Shown here one piece after another: positions 35,109 to 43,453 of a DNA stretch of 64,000 bases (the stretch's first letter is position 1; the number at the start of each line of letters is the position of its first letter). A program made the translations under genes and the position numbers. The stretch is from the NCBI GenBank assembly GCA_041398745.1, contig JAWKUB010000007.1, forward strand, positions 124,001-188,000, written 5' to 3'. Source of the DNA: JACKHO01 sp041398745 (GTDB taxonomy: Bacteria > Planctomycetota > Planctomycetia > Planctomycetales > Planctomycetaceae). The notes beneath the pieces are model-generated. The model worked only from the letters and a program-made list of their open reading frames with translations. It had not been told where the DNA came from and searched no databases.

Positions 35109-36668
35109 CTATTGATCAAACGGCGTGGTGTCGTCCAATTCATCAGTCCGGAACGGTGATGCTGGCAATCCCGCGCTGTTGCGAATACTGGGAGTGGGAT
35201 CATTCGCCCACAGGTAACGGAGCGCAGTGGGGGATTTCACATCCTTGGCCCGGAACGTAATGGTCTCGTCGTCGCACTCGACGATTTCCGCCACGTGCCA
35301 TTTGCCATCGGCATCAGCAATGGCCGCCGTCGCGAGCGAGGGCTCCACGGGTTCATAGCTGAGTCCGCCTGGACCGCTGTAAGTCATGGTGACAACGATT
35401 TTGTCGCCATCAATTTCGTGGCTCTCATAGATGGGCCCCATCGGAACGAGGTCCGTTGAGCCATCAGAGTAGACGGTAGCGACCGCCCATTGTGCCAGGC
35501 GTGCTCCGACCGACTGCTTGTCCTTGGGGTGAATATCTTTCGTTTCCCCCACATCAATGGTAACTGCCATGCCGGTGTGCGGCAGATAGAGGGTGTCCAT
35601 CATGCCTTCACGGACAACGGGCCAGTTGCGGCCGGTACCCTGAAAGTTCGGAAGCTGAACCCACGCAAACGGGAAGTCGCCCGAACCATTCTCTGCACGC
35701 CACGAAGTCACCAGCAGCGGAAGCTGATACTGATAGTATTCCGCTTTACCCGGTGATGAGTTCGCTTCTCCCTGGTACCACAATCCACCGCGAATGGAAT
35801 AGTGAATGACCGGTGCGATCATACCGTTGTAAAGTCCGCCAATGGTGTTCTTACGTTCGAATAAGGCCACGGGATCGCGTGGGGCGGCAGGTGGTTTCTC
35901 GCCCGCCGCCCGTGCCTCTTTCACCTTCTCCCTCCACTCCGCCTGTTGCTTTTCAAACCTTGCTCGGGCGGCATCGGCATCGAACTCTTCGCGGGCAGCG
36001 TCAATTTGTTCGATGAGCGGTTTCAAATGTCCCGATGAACGTTGAGTTGTTTCCGACACCCAGGCATCAATGGGAGTGCCTCCCACCGACGAGTTAATAA
36101 TTCCAATGGGGACATCGACCTGCTTCTTCAATTCGCGGGCAAAGAAGTATGCCGTCGCCGAGAATCCTCCGACGGTATCGGGCGAGCAGGAGACCCAACT
36201 GCCGGCACAGTCCTGTTGAGGTGAGGACGCAAAGTTGCCGCCCACTTTGAACTGGCGAATTTGCGAATCGGTGGCGGCTTGTTGTTCTGCTTCAAAATCA
36301 CGGGCACGGTTGACCGTCATGGCCATGTTCGACTGCCCCGAGCAAAGCCAGACTTCACCGACCAGCACGTCACTGATTTCGATTTTGTTGGAACCAGTAA
36401 TGGTCAACGTATGTGGTCCACCCGCTTCGAGGGCCGGCAGTTCCAGTTTCCAGTTTCCTTCCGCATTTGCCGTGGCCGAAGCCTTCTTGCCGGCGACTTC
36501 AACAGTGACCGCCTCGTCAGCGTCGGCCGTCCCCCAGACCCGCACTGGCTTGTCGCGTTGCAGAACCATGTGATCGGAGAAAATCGAACCAACTTTGACT
36601 TCCGCGTGAACGGGTGCTGCCGTTAAAGCAACGGCAAACAGGGGAATGCAGAAACAGGTCCAGCGCAT
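35109..36668 (-). CDS. Exported sialate O-acetylesterase-type SGNH hydrolase
   Basis: 519 residues from ATG 36668, with GGAG ten bases upstream. A signal peptide (about residues 1-22, ending A-P-V-H-A-E) is followed by an Ig-like beta domain (about 25-100). The SGNH hydrolase has the nucleophile block L-C-S-G-Q-S-N-M near residue 115 and N-S-S-V-G-G-T-P-I as the Gly block. Acts outside the cytoplasm on acetylated glycans; the precise sugar is unknown. A Lys/Glu/Ala-rich helical insertion (about 225-275) is present. Last gene before murD on the same strand. Confidence 0.88.
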   Translation of the reverse strand: MRWTCFCIPLFAVALTAAPVHAEVKVGSIFSDHMVLQRDKPVRVWGTADADEAVTVEVAGKKASATANAEGNWKLELPALEAGGPHTLTITGSNKIEISDVLVGEVWLCSGQSNMAMTVNRARDFEAEQQAATDSQIRQFKVGGNFASSPQQDCAGSWVSCSPDTVGGFSATAYFFARELKKQVDVPIGIINSSVGGTPIDAWVSETTQRSSGHLKPLIEQIDAAREEFDADAARARFEKQQAEWREKVKEARAAGEKPPAAPRDPVALFERKNTIGGLYNGMIAPVIHYSIRGGLWYQGEANSSPGKAEYYQYQLPLLVTSWRAENGSGDFPFAWVQLPNFQGTGRNWPVVREGMMDTLYLPHTGMAVTIDVGETKDIHPKDKQSVGARLAQWAVATVYSDGSTDLVPMGPIYESHEIDGDKIVVTMTYSGPGGLSYEPVEPSLATAAIADADGKWHVAEIVECDDETITFRAKDVKSPTALRYLWANDPTPSIRNSAGLPASPFRTDELDDTTPFDQ

Positions 36669-36749
36669 GAGCGTAAGTCTCCAGATTGCAGGGGCACGAC
36701 GATTCACTGCATCGTCGCGGGCGGGGCGGAGAACGTCAACTCCGCCACA

Positions 36750-38978
36750 TTATTCGCTCAGGATTTGCTCCAGCCGTTCGCGCTGGGCCTCTGGCAGAAC
36801 CTTGTCGAAATGATTCGCCGCCTTGTTCGCGTCGTCGAGTTCGATGGCTCGCTGTGCCGCGTCTTTGGCATTCTGTCCACTACGAGCCAAGACATCAGCC
36901 AACTCCGCGTAGATGGGAGAAAAGTTGGGATACAGGTTGGCTGCCTGTTCGTAGGCGGCAATGGCGGCCTGGGCGTCCTCTGGCTTTTGTGACCGTTTGA
37001 ATTTCATCACCCACCATTCGCCGAGCACTTTGTAACGCTTACCGGCGAAGGGATCGCGTTTGATCGATTCTTCCTGAGCTTCGATGGCCCGCTGGAATTC
37101 TTCTTCGCGATACGCCGGGCTTTGCTTCCAGGCCCCCATGTTGTGGAGTGAAAGGGCCTGCCAGGTGTCGGGGGAGAGTGCATCGGCATCGACGGCACTT
37201 TCGAGGAGCGACTCCGCCTGCCGCATTTGACCGGCATTCTGCAGTGCCGAGGCCGCATCGAGCAAGTTGCGAGTCGTTGTCGCAGGAATGACTCCCGTCC
37301 ACAAACACCCCAGCACAAGCACCGCTGCCCCCACTGCGCCACCCAGCCAGAATGCGTCTTGCCGTGCAGGTGAGGCGTCGACCGCAGCAGTTGATGTGGG
37401 CGTCGCGGGCAACAGGAGCCACAAGCCAATCCACAGTTGCGTCATGGCGGGCATGCCCATGCCCCCCGCTCCGCAAAGATGAACCGTAAGTGCAAGCCAG
37501 GCCGCCACCAATCCGAGGGACCGCGTCCCCAGTGGTGAGGACGGAACCCACAGGGCGAACAGACCAGCGGGAATGAACAACCAGAACAGACTGCTGTCGG
37601 GTGTGCCTTCCAGAAACATTTGGACGAACAGCACGAGTCCAATGGGCAACAAAGCCAGTCCCAAGCGAGCCGGGAGAGACAACTGTTCCGATTCTTGACG
37701 GTCGCCCGGATGTGATACCGAGAAGCTGCGGAATCCTTGCCACAGCATGATTCCCAGCCCCACCAATGCCAGCAGTCCGCCATTGGCCCACACGTCGAGG
37801 ACGAGGTTGTGCGGATCAAGAATTTCCTCGCTGGAACCGACCAGTTTGTATTGCAGATAGCGGGGACGGAAATTGCCGAGGCCAATTCCACGCACGGGAT
37901 GGTCGGACATCATGTTCAACGTCGCCCGCCAGTATTCGCCACGGTATTTCAGACTGAGCAGCGGCCCCGTAAGTAAATCTGGCCGAGTTGCAGCGACGAC
38001 CACACCGCTCAGCAGCAGGAGAAATAAAATCGCAGCCGCGACCGACAGCGCATGCCTCGACCAGAAAGATTGTGGGGAATCGTTCTCCCCCCCCGCATCG
38101 CGACGTTGTTTCAACAGCAATGCCACGAGTATCACTGCACCAAACAACAATCCCACCTGAGCTGTCCGGCTGTCCGAAAACCAGAAACAGGCCGCAACCA
38201 TGAGCAGCGGGATGAGAATCTGCACGAGCGGGCCACGGTTGCTTCGCTGCTGCCACGCAGCACTACCAAGAACAATGAGGCCGACAATCAGGAGACCCGC
38301 AAACGTGTTGGCGAGCGCGAATTTCCCAATCGGTTCCGTTCCACGTAACCGCGCGAGGAACAACAGTTTGGCGGTCTGGTCCTTGTCGGTGTATCCGGGT
38401 ATGCTTTTTTCAAGCGCTGCCAGTTCTCTGCGTTCAGTTGGGGAGAGTTCAGTGCGCCGTGAATCGAGGTCAAAGAGTTGATTCGCTTCCGCCCTGAGTT
38501 TGGGATACCACACCGTGCATTGCCACACCCCATAAACCGACAGCGCGACAATACTCGCCACCAGGCCATACGTGAACAACTGACGCAGCGTCGCCCCGTG
38601 CTGACGCAGGTAACTCTTCAGCAGGAAGACGATCGCACCCACGGAGAGCCATTCCCACAGCAGGTTCAGCGCGGTGCGCCGGTTTCCTCCCGTCGCCAGC
38701 ACATCGAGACCGGAAAGGACATGCCCGGCAATGAGCAGAATGAGTCCCCAGGTTGCCAGCGAAGGACGCGAGAACCTGATTGACTCCTCATTCCGCCACG
38801 ACCACCAGCAGTGAAATGCCAGCAACAGGTATCCAAGGGCCGCGAATGGCAACGTGAGCCCCTGTTCACTCGCCTCTGCCGGGAGATAGAACCGCCCCGC
38901 AATCAGTATGAGGGCAGCCACCATCAACCAGGGAGTCCCCTGAGTGGGTGGCGTCGACTGTTGAGCGGGGCGAGACAA
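36750..38978 (-). CDS. O-antigen-ligase-like membrane protein with C-terminal TPR domain
   Basis: Up to 742 residues from TTG 38978; ATG 38924, with AGGGGA upstream, is a credible alternative. About 11-13 hydrophobic segments run through residues 15-580. The Wzy_C/WaaL signature region G-I-G-L-G-N-F-R-P-R-Y and D-P-H-N-L-V-L-D-V-W-A-N-G-G lies near 350-400, the site where polyprenyl-linked glycans are joined. A large loop of about 70 residues near 180-240 is charged. Residues about 590-742 are TPR repeats ending A-N-H-F-D-K-V-L-P-E. The fusion to TPR repeats suggests partner binding. Acceptor unknown. Confidence 0.85.
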   Translation of the reverse strand: MSRPAQQSTPPTQGTPWLMVAALILIAGRFYLPAEASEQGLTLPFAALGYLLLAFHCWWSWRNEESIRFSRPSLATWGLILLIAGHVLSGLDVLATGGNRRTALNLLWEWLSVGAIVFLLKSYLRQHGATLRQLFTYGLVASIVALSVYGVWQCTVWYPKLRAEANQLFDLDSRRTELSPTERRELAALEKSIPGYTDKDQTAKLLFLARLRGTEPIGKFALANTFAGLLIVGLIVLGSAAWQQRSNRGPLVQILIPLLMVAACFWFSDSRTAQVGLLFGAVILVALLLKQRRDAGGENDSPQSFWSRHALSVAAAILFLLLLSGVVVAATRPDLLTGPLLSLKYRGEYWRATLNMMSDHPVRGIGLGNFRPRYLQYKLVGSSEEILDPHNLVLDVWANGGLLALVGLGIMLWQGFRSFSVSHPGDRQESEQLSLPARLGLALLPIGLVLFVQMFLEGTPDSSLFWLFIPAGLFALWVPSSPLGTRSLGLVAAWLALTVHLCGAGGMGMPAMTQLWIGLWLLLPATPTSTAAVDASPARQDAFWLGGAVGAAVLVLGCLWTGVIPATTTRNLLDAASALQNAGQMRQAESLLESAVDADALSPDTWQALSLHNMGAWKQSPAYREEEFQRAIEAQEESIKRDPFAGKRYKVLGEWWVMKFKRSQKPEDAQAAIAAYEQAANLYPNFSPIYAELADVLARSGQNAKDAAQRAIELDDANKAANHFDKVLPEAQRERLEQILSE

Positions 38979-39113
38979 GCGGGATTAAGATTTGTTCAGG
39001 ACAACGCAGGTCGACAACGCAACTTCCGTTGGGAAGCACACCGCCGTCGGGGGTTGAGATGGTTGAGTGTGGCTGCGCCACCGTTGAGATGGTTGAGGTT
39101 TGATCTTACCTCA

Positions 39114-40016
39114 TTAGACATCGCATTTCGCAACCGCTTCGGCGAGGCCTTCCCAAGGATCACGAGTCGGAATGAACTCCTGTCCAACGTAGCCATCGTA
39201 GCCGACGTCGAGCAGGGCCTTCATGACCGCTGGGTAATTGATTTCCTGCACGTCATCGAGTTCCGCGCGACCGGGGTTGCCTGCCGTGTGGATGTGCCCC
39301 AGGTATTCCTTGTGCTGATGAATGCGGCGAATGACATCACCGTCCATGATTTGCACATGGTAAATGTCGAACAGCAGTTTCAGGTGGCTGGAACCGACTC
39401 CTTTTAGAATGTCGATGCAGTAATCGCAGTGGTCTCCCTGATAGCCGGGATGTCCTTTCATGGGATGCGAGTCGTCCCGCGTGTTCAGCATTTCGAGACA
39501 AATGGTGACGTCATGCTTCTCCGCGTGCCCCACAATTTTCTTCAAGCCCTCCACACAGTTTTTCGCTCCCTCTTCCTTCGAAATTCCGTTGGCCATGCCG
39601 GTAAACGTAATAACGCTCTTTACGCCGAACTCAGCACACTGCTCAATCCGTTTGCGGAGAACTTCCAGACACTCATCCCACTCGTCCCGATTGTTAAAGC
39701 CCTTGGGGAATCCGTGACTCCCGGCGATGGCACAGGTCAGACCGTGCTTTTTCAAGGTTGGCCAGTGGTCAGGATCGATGAGTTCAATACTCTTGCAACC
39801 GAGCTTCACGGCCACCTGACAGAATTCATCGAGGTCGGTCCAGTGCTTGTTGTAACACCAGTTCACCAGCGACTGCTTAATCCTGCCCTTAGTCGCGACG
39901 GGACCTTCCGCCGAGTCCTTCGCCATCGCCGCCGAAGCCAACACACCGGCTCCCAATCCCAACATGGAAGTTTGCAACAGGTCGCGACGCGAAAGACGGG
40001 GGCGAGTTGAACTCAT
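39114..40016 (-). CDS. Tat-exported TIM-barrel sugar isomerase / hydroxypyruvate isomerase-like
   Basis: 300 residues from ATG 40016 (MSSTRPRLSRRDLLQ). The SRRDLLQ-type motif with a hydrophobic stretch and A-S-A-A-M-A marks a Tat signal, so the protein is folded before export. The rest is an AP_endonuc_2 TIM barrel: S-I-E-L-I-D-P near 75, E-M-L-N-T-R-D-D metal-binding region, D-I-Y-H-V-Q-I-M-D-G, H-T-A-G-N-P-G-R and G-Q-E-F-I-P-T, which match the hydroxypyruvate isomerase (Hyi) branch. Substrate not determinable. Planctomycetes carry many such exported copies. Confidence 0.88.
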   Translation of the reverse strand: MSSTRPRLSRRDLLQTSMLGLGAGVLASAAMAKDSAEGPVATKGRIKQSLVNWCYNKHWTDLDEFCQVAVKLGCKSIELIDPDHWPTLKKHGLTCAIAGSHGFPKGFNNRDEWDECLEVLRKRIEQCAEFGVKSVITFTGMANGISKEEGAKNCVEGLKKIVGHAEKHDVTICLEMLNTRDDSHPMKGHPGYQGDHCDYCIDILKGVGSSHLKLLFDIYHVQIMDGDVIRRIHQHKEYLGHIHTAGNPGRAELDDVQEINYPAVMKALLDVGYDGYVGQEFIPTRDPWEGLAEAVAKCDV

Positions 40017-40140
40017 AACAGAATCCTGAGAAGAAGGTTGAATTGTTCGCACTACCATACCGCGACCGGGAAGCCCGCTGCAATGATATCATACGGTCTC
40101 TCAGTTTCCGGCAGACGGTGAAGTCGAAAGCTCACAAGAA

Positions 40141-40170
40141 GTGTGCCACTGGCTGCTTGCCAGCCAGTGC
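40141..40170 (+). repeat. REP-like palindrome, copy 1
   Basis: GTGTGCCA head, stem CACTGGCTG (40147-40155), loop CTTGC, stem CAGCCAGTG (40161-40169). Confidence 0.85.
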
Positions 40171-40330
40171 ATAGGCCAGACAGTCTCCACTGCCTCCCCG
40201 ACAACCTTCCACTCGACTTCTTTGCAGCTCGAATTGACGATGATGCCCAAAGGACGATTTAGATTCGGGAGAATCCAAAAGTGTACCTCAGTCACCGTGT
40301 GCTACTTTTTGGTCAGTGTAAATCAAGGGG

Positions 40331-40358
40331 GTGCCACTGGCTGCTTGCCAGCCAGTGC
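40331..40358 (+). repeat. REP-like palindrome, copy 2 (RAYT 5' flank)
   Basis: Same 9-bp stem and CTTGC loop as 40141, direct orientation, ending 23 bases before the transposase ATG. Confidence 0.85.
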
Positions 40359-40381
40359 AATACCGTGGTACAAGCCTCCCT

Positions 40382-40963
40382 ATGAATGGGCATCGAAAAC
40401 AAGTCAAACATTTCCATGAACCGGGTGATTTGCACGAGTTGACGTTTTCGTGTTACCAGCGTCGACCATTGCTGACAGATGACTTGTGGAGAAAGATGTT
40501 TTGCCAGGCCATCGATGCTGCCATGCAGCGGCACGAGTTTCGTCTGGTAGCCTTTGTCATCATGCCCGAGCATGTGCATTTGCTCGTTCATCCCACGACG
40601 ACAAACCCCAATGTCAGTGGGCTGCTCTCGGCCATCAAACGTCCGTTTTCATTTCGAATCAAACAGTTACTCACTGAGCAGAACAGCCCGTTGCTTCCGA
40701 CGTTGATGGTGAGAGAACGTCCGGGAAAAACCAGCTTTCGTTTCTGGCAGGAAGGCCCCGGGTACGACCGAAACCTGCACACCCAGACCGCCGTGCTGGC
40801 TGCCATCGACTACATCCACAATAACCCCGTCGCACGCAAACTGGTCACCAGAGCCAGAGACTGGAAGTGGTCGAGTTACCGCTGGTACGAGTCAGAAAAA
40901 CAGCACATCGATCCAGATCTTCCCACAATTCATGGACTGCCTTGGGACTTTTTTACCAGTTGA
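40382..40963 (+). CDS. REP-associated tyrosine transposase (RAYT, Y1/IS200-like HUH)
   Basis: 193 residues from ATG 40382 (MNGHRKQVKHFHEPG). Such single-copy transposases recognise and cut REP palindromes. The HUH metal motif is H64-V-H66 in M-P-E-H-V-H-L-L-V-H-P, and the catalytic tyrosine is Y144 in D-Y-I-H-N-N-P-V, all intact. The N-terminal F-S-C-Y-Q-R-R-P-L-L and the basic W-K-W-S-S-Y-R-W-Y stretch are family hallmarks. It is bracketed by a direct REP-like palindrome at 40331 and an inverted one at 40990, with another at 40141, the arrangement expected of a RAYT-REP unit. The gene looks functional. Confidence 0.92.
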   Translation: MNGHRKQVKHFHEPGDLHELTFSCYQRRPLLTDDLWRKMFCQAIDAAMQRHEFRLVAFVIMPEHVHLLVHPTTTNPNVSGLLSAIKRPFSFRIKQLLTEQNSPLLPTLMVRERPGKTSFRFWQEGPGYDRNLHTQTAVLAAIDYIHNNPVARKLVTRARDWKWSSYRWYESEKQHIDPDLPTIHGLPWDFFTS

Positions 40964-40989
40964 GATTCGGTAACGTAGTCACACCGAAA

Positions 40990-41018
40990 CACTGGCTGAC
41001 AAGCAGCCAGTGGCACAC
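40990..41018 (-). repeat. REP-like palindrome, copy 3, inverted (RAYT 3' flank)
   Basis: CACTGGCTG-ACAAG-CAGCCAGTG then GCACAC, the inverted version of the head. It lies 27 bases after the transposase stop. Confidence 0.85.
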
Positions 41019-41043
41019 AAGACTGATACGACGATGATGGCTT

Positions 41044-41076
41044 CCAGTGGCACCTGGCGTCCAGTGGCACCTGGCG
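41044..41076 (+). repeat. Short tandem duplication
   Basis: CCAGTGGCACCTGGCG occurs twice (41044-41059, 41061-41076), separated by one base, between the REP-like palindrome and the IS66 fragment. Confidence 0.8.
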
Positions 41077-41090
41077 ACAACTTCGCTGGC

Positions 41091-41657
41091 AGCATCAACT
41101 GCGATCGCACGAAGATGTACTTTCAATACGACCCGTTGCAATGGTGTTGGGCGCACTTGAAGCGAGACTTTCAAGCGTTGATTCATTCCAGTGAGAAGCA
41201 ACTCAAACGCTTGGGGCACGACCCCATGCGGAAGACGAAAGAACTCTTCGGCGAGTATACCAAATGCCGCGATGGACCAATCACGCACGCCACACTGAAG
41301 AGGAATCTGCGTCCGATCCGCAAGCAAGTGGAACGCTTCCTGCTGCGCGGTTTTGGCACGGCAGCGCGCGGGATGTGTCAGGAGTTGTTCCATCACAAGG
41401 CACATCTGTGGACGCTTCTGAGCGATTCCCGTGTCGCACCGACCAACAATGTCGCAGAGAGAAGTTTGCGGCACGGTGTAATCTGGCGGAAGCTGAGCTT
41501 CGGCACCAACAGCCAGCGCGGCGATCGGTACGTGGAAACGATGCTGAACATCATCAAAACCTGCCGCCAACAAAACCGCTCCGTGGTCGCGTTCGTCAAC
41601 CACGCCTTACAGAATCAACCCCAACCCAACTTCGCCTCGCTACTCAACAGCCCGTGA
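41091..41657 (+). pseudogene. IS66-family transposase, 3' fragment
   Basis: About 188 codons of the C-terminal part of an IS66 TnpC transposase, roughly the last third of the usual 500 or so residues. Diagnostic motifs: Q-W-C-W-A-H-L-K-R-D-F near the start, the catalytic Glu region T-N-N-V-A-E-R-S-L-R, then G-T-N-S-Q-R-G-D-R-Y-V-E-T-M-L and T-C-R-Q-Q-N-R-S-V. The N-terminal zinc-binding and first DDE residues are missing, as are tnpA and tnpB, so it cannot transpose. No clear terminal repeats seen. It directly follows the RAYT repeat cluster. Confidence 0.88.
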
Positions 41658-41959
41658 ACGGTTACGAGTTGACCCACGCACTCCAACATACTCCGTGCGA
41701 TTTACATCGGTCGCTCCTTAAGTGTCCCCCAAATCGGATAAATACAGAATTTCTACTCGCAGTTATCCAGATAGACCATGCAACAATGCTCAACGCTCAG
41801 TGACACGACAATCTGTCCATTATCCTGCTTTCCCCAACCTGGAATTTGGGATGAACACAGCGACGGCGCCACGGCAAAACACAATTCCACTACACGTGAA
41901 GCTGGCAGCCTTAGCCAAGGGTTCGCGCACCTGCAAAATGGAAAGCGGCCATCGCCCCC
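41658..41959. other. Intergenic, downstream of IS66 fragment
   Basis: About 300 bases, possibly including old IS sequence. Open frames here are shadows or too poor in signals to call. Nothing else seen. Confidence 0.45.
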
Positions 41960-42481
41960 CTAGAACTCCGTCCCCAAGTAGAGCTTCGCTCGAAAGTCAT
42001 TCCACTCACGCAGATTGTTTTCACCGCATTCACGCTCAACGAGTCGGCAGGTCCAGCCGTCCATGCGACGTAGGCGTTCGGACAGCACATGCACAACATT
42101 CAGGCTGATTTTGTAGGCCGTCTCCGGTGCATTGGCCCGCAAATCTTCGTAGGCCTCACGTTTGAGCCTCACCGTGTGGCACGGCGTCACCGCAACAACC
42201 GTGGCTGAGTGAGTGGTATCTTCAAAAAACGACATCTCACCGAAAACACTGCCAGGCCCAAGTCGCGCTAATTCGCTGTGATGACCATCGCACTGCTTCA
42301 CGACGCGGGCCTCGCCGCGCATGAGCACCCACAAACTTTGGTACTGCAACCCTTCCGTCAGAATTTCGACGCCTTGGTCGAAATCCTCGAACGTGGCATG
42401 GTCGAGAAGTAGTTCCAAATCATTGTCCGAAAGCCCTTTCAAGATGACACAGTTTTTGAGTTGCGGGGTGAGTTCAAACAT
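41960..42481 (-). CDS. Cyclic nucleotide-binding (Crp-like) domain protein without DNA-binding domain
   Basis: 173 residues from ATG 42481, with AAGGA ten bases upstream. A cNMP-binding beta-roll spans about 10-130 (L-S-D-N-D-L-E-L-L-L-D-H, D-Q-G-V-E-I-L-T-E-G, V-F-G-E-M-S-F-F-E-D-T-T-H-S-A-T). The G-E-x-S and x-A-T residues of the phosphate-binding cassette are present, although the usual Arg is His. A long helix follows, but no helix-turn-helix, so it is not a classical transcription factor. It may bind c-di-GMP or cAMP and act by protein contact; inference. 55 bases downstream of the DJ-1-like gene. Confidence 0.85.
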   Translation of the reverse strand: MFELTPQLKNCVILKGLSDNDLELLLDHATFEDFDQGVEILTEGLQYQSLWVLMRGEARVVKQCDGHHSELARLGPGSVFGEMSFFEDTTHSATVVAVTPCHTVRLKREAYEDLRANAPETAYKISLNVVHVLSERLRRMDGWTCRLVERECGENNLREWNDFRAKLYLGTEF

Positions 42482-42536
42482 ATTGCGATATTCCTTAATG
42501 CAATTTCGGAGTGTGATGCCGTTTCCCTGGCTGCGG

Positions 42537-43118
42537 TCAAATCTCGATGCGGCCACCCAACACTTTGATGAATGCTGCCAGCCACTTCGGATGAGCCGGC
42601 CACGCCGGTGCGGTCACCAGATTTCCATCAACCACGACGTCGTCCACAGGCACGCCCACATATTCACCGCCAGCCAGTCGGACTTCTGGAGAGCAGGCGG
42701 GATAAGCGGTACAGCGGCGCCCCTTGAGTGCATCGGCCGCACTGAGCAGCTGCAATCCGTGGCAAACGGCTGCAATTGGTTTACCGGCCTGTGCAAAATG
42801 TTTCACAACCGCCAGCACGCGGTCGTTCAGACGTAGATACTCGGGAGCGCGGCCGCCGGGAATGACGAGTCCCACGTAATCATCGAGATTGACCTCAGCA
42901 AACGTGGCATTCAATGTGAAGTTGTGCCCCGGCTTTTCGCTGTAGGTTTGATCGCCCTCAAAGTCATGCACTGCTGTACGGACCTGATCACCACTTTTCT
43001 TGTCGGGGCAAACGGCATGCACTTCGTAGCCCACCATTTGAAGTGCCTGAAACGGCACCATAATTTCGTAGTCTTCGACGAAGTCACCCGCCAGTAGCAG
43101 CAGTTTCTTGGCACTCAT
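42537..43118 (-). CDS. DJ-1/PfpI family protein
   Basis: 193 residues. Flavodoxin-like fold with the nucleophile elbow A-V-C-H-G near residue 118, preceded by [12 protein letters not shown], both family signatures. Members act as cysteine peptidases, deglycases or glyoxalases; sequence alone does not decide. Residues 50-70 form a polar insertion ([16 protein letters not shown]) seen in the stress-protein subgroup. Likely co-transcribed with the cNMP-binding protein downstream. Confidence 0.9.
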   Translation of the reverse strand: MSAKKLLLLAGDFVEDYEIMVPFQALQMVGYEVHAVCPDKKSGDQVRTAVHDFEGDQTYSEKPGHNFTLNATFAEVNLDDYVGLVIPGGRAPEYLRLNDRVLAVVKHFAQAGKPIAAVCHGLQLLSAADALKGRRCTAYPACSPEVRLAGGEYVGVPVDDVVVDGNLVTAPAWPAHPKWLAAFIKVLGGRIEI

Positions 43119-43453
43119 TTAATCCAACTCTCCCTGAGATCTGCGTAACACCGAACTGTTCATGAATGCTAGTAAAGTTGCACCGCACATGTGAGGGCAC
43201 TTCCATTTCCGGTGCTGTTCTGTCAGCCAGCGGAAGCGAATTTCGTTCCGACTGCCGTATTATTGGCGTCACGTCGAATAAGCACCCCCTAATCTACTGA
43301 GAATTGACGTTTGCACTCGGTTGACGGGGCTTCCCTTCCGTCGACACAATGTCACGCTTGTTCTTCGCACGCAGCAGGTTACCTCGTCAATTCGGCGGTG
43401 ACGCGTCTTCGTTTTGACTTCAACGCCGCCCCGGCCCCGCCTTCTCTGACCTC
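43119..43453. other. Divergent intergenic region
   Basis: 335 bases between the DJ-1-like gene and the methyltransferase gene, on opposite strands. No convincing promoter elements, hairpins or small genes seen. Confidence 0.45.

Noticed and set aside
41264..41803. Plus-strand open frame of 179 codons
   Set aside because: Out of phase with the clear IS66 transposase motifs; it is a shadow.
41960..42481. Possible Crp/Fnr transcription factor
   Set aside because: The chain ends after the beta-roll and one helix; there is no helix-turn-helix.
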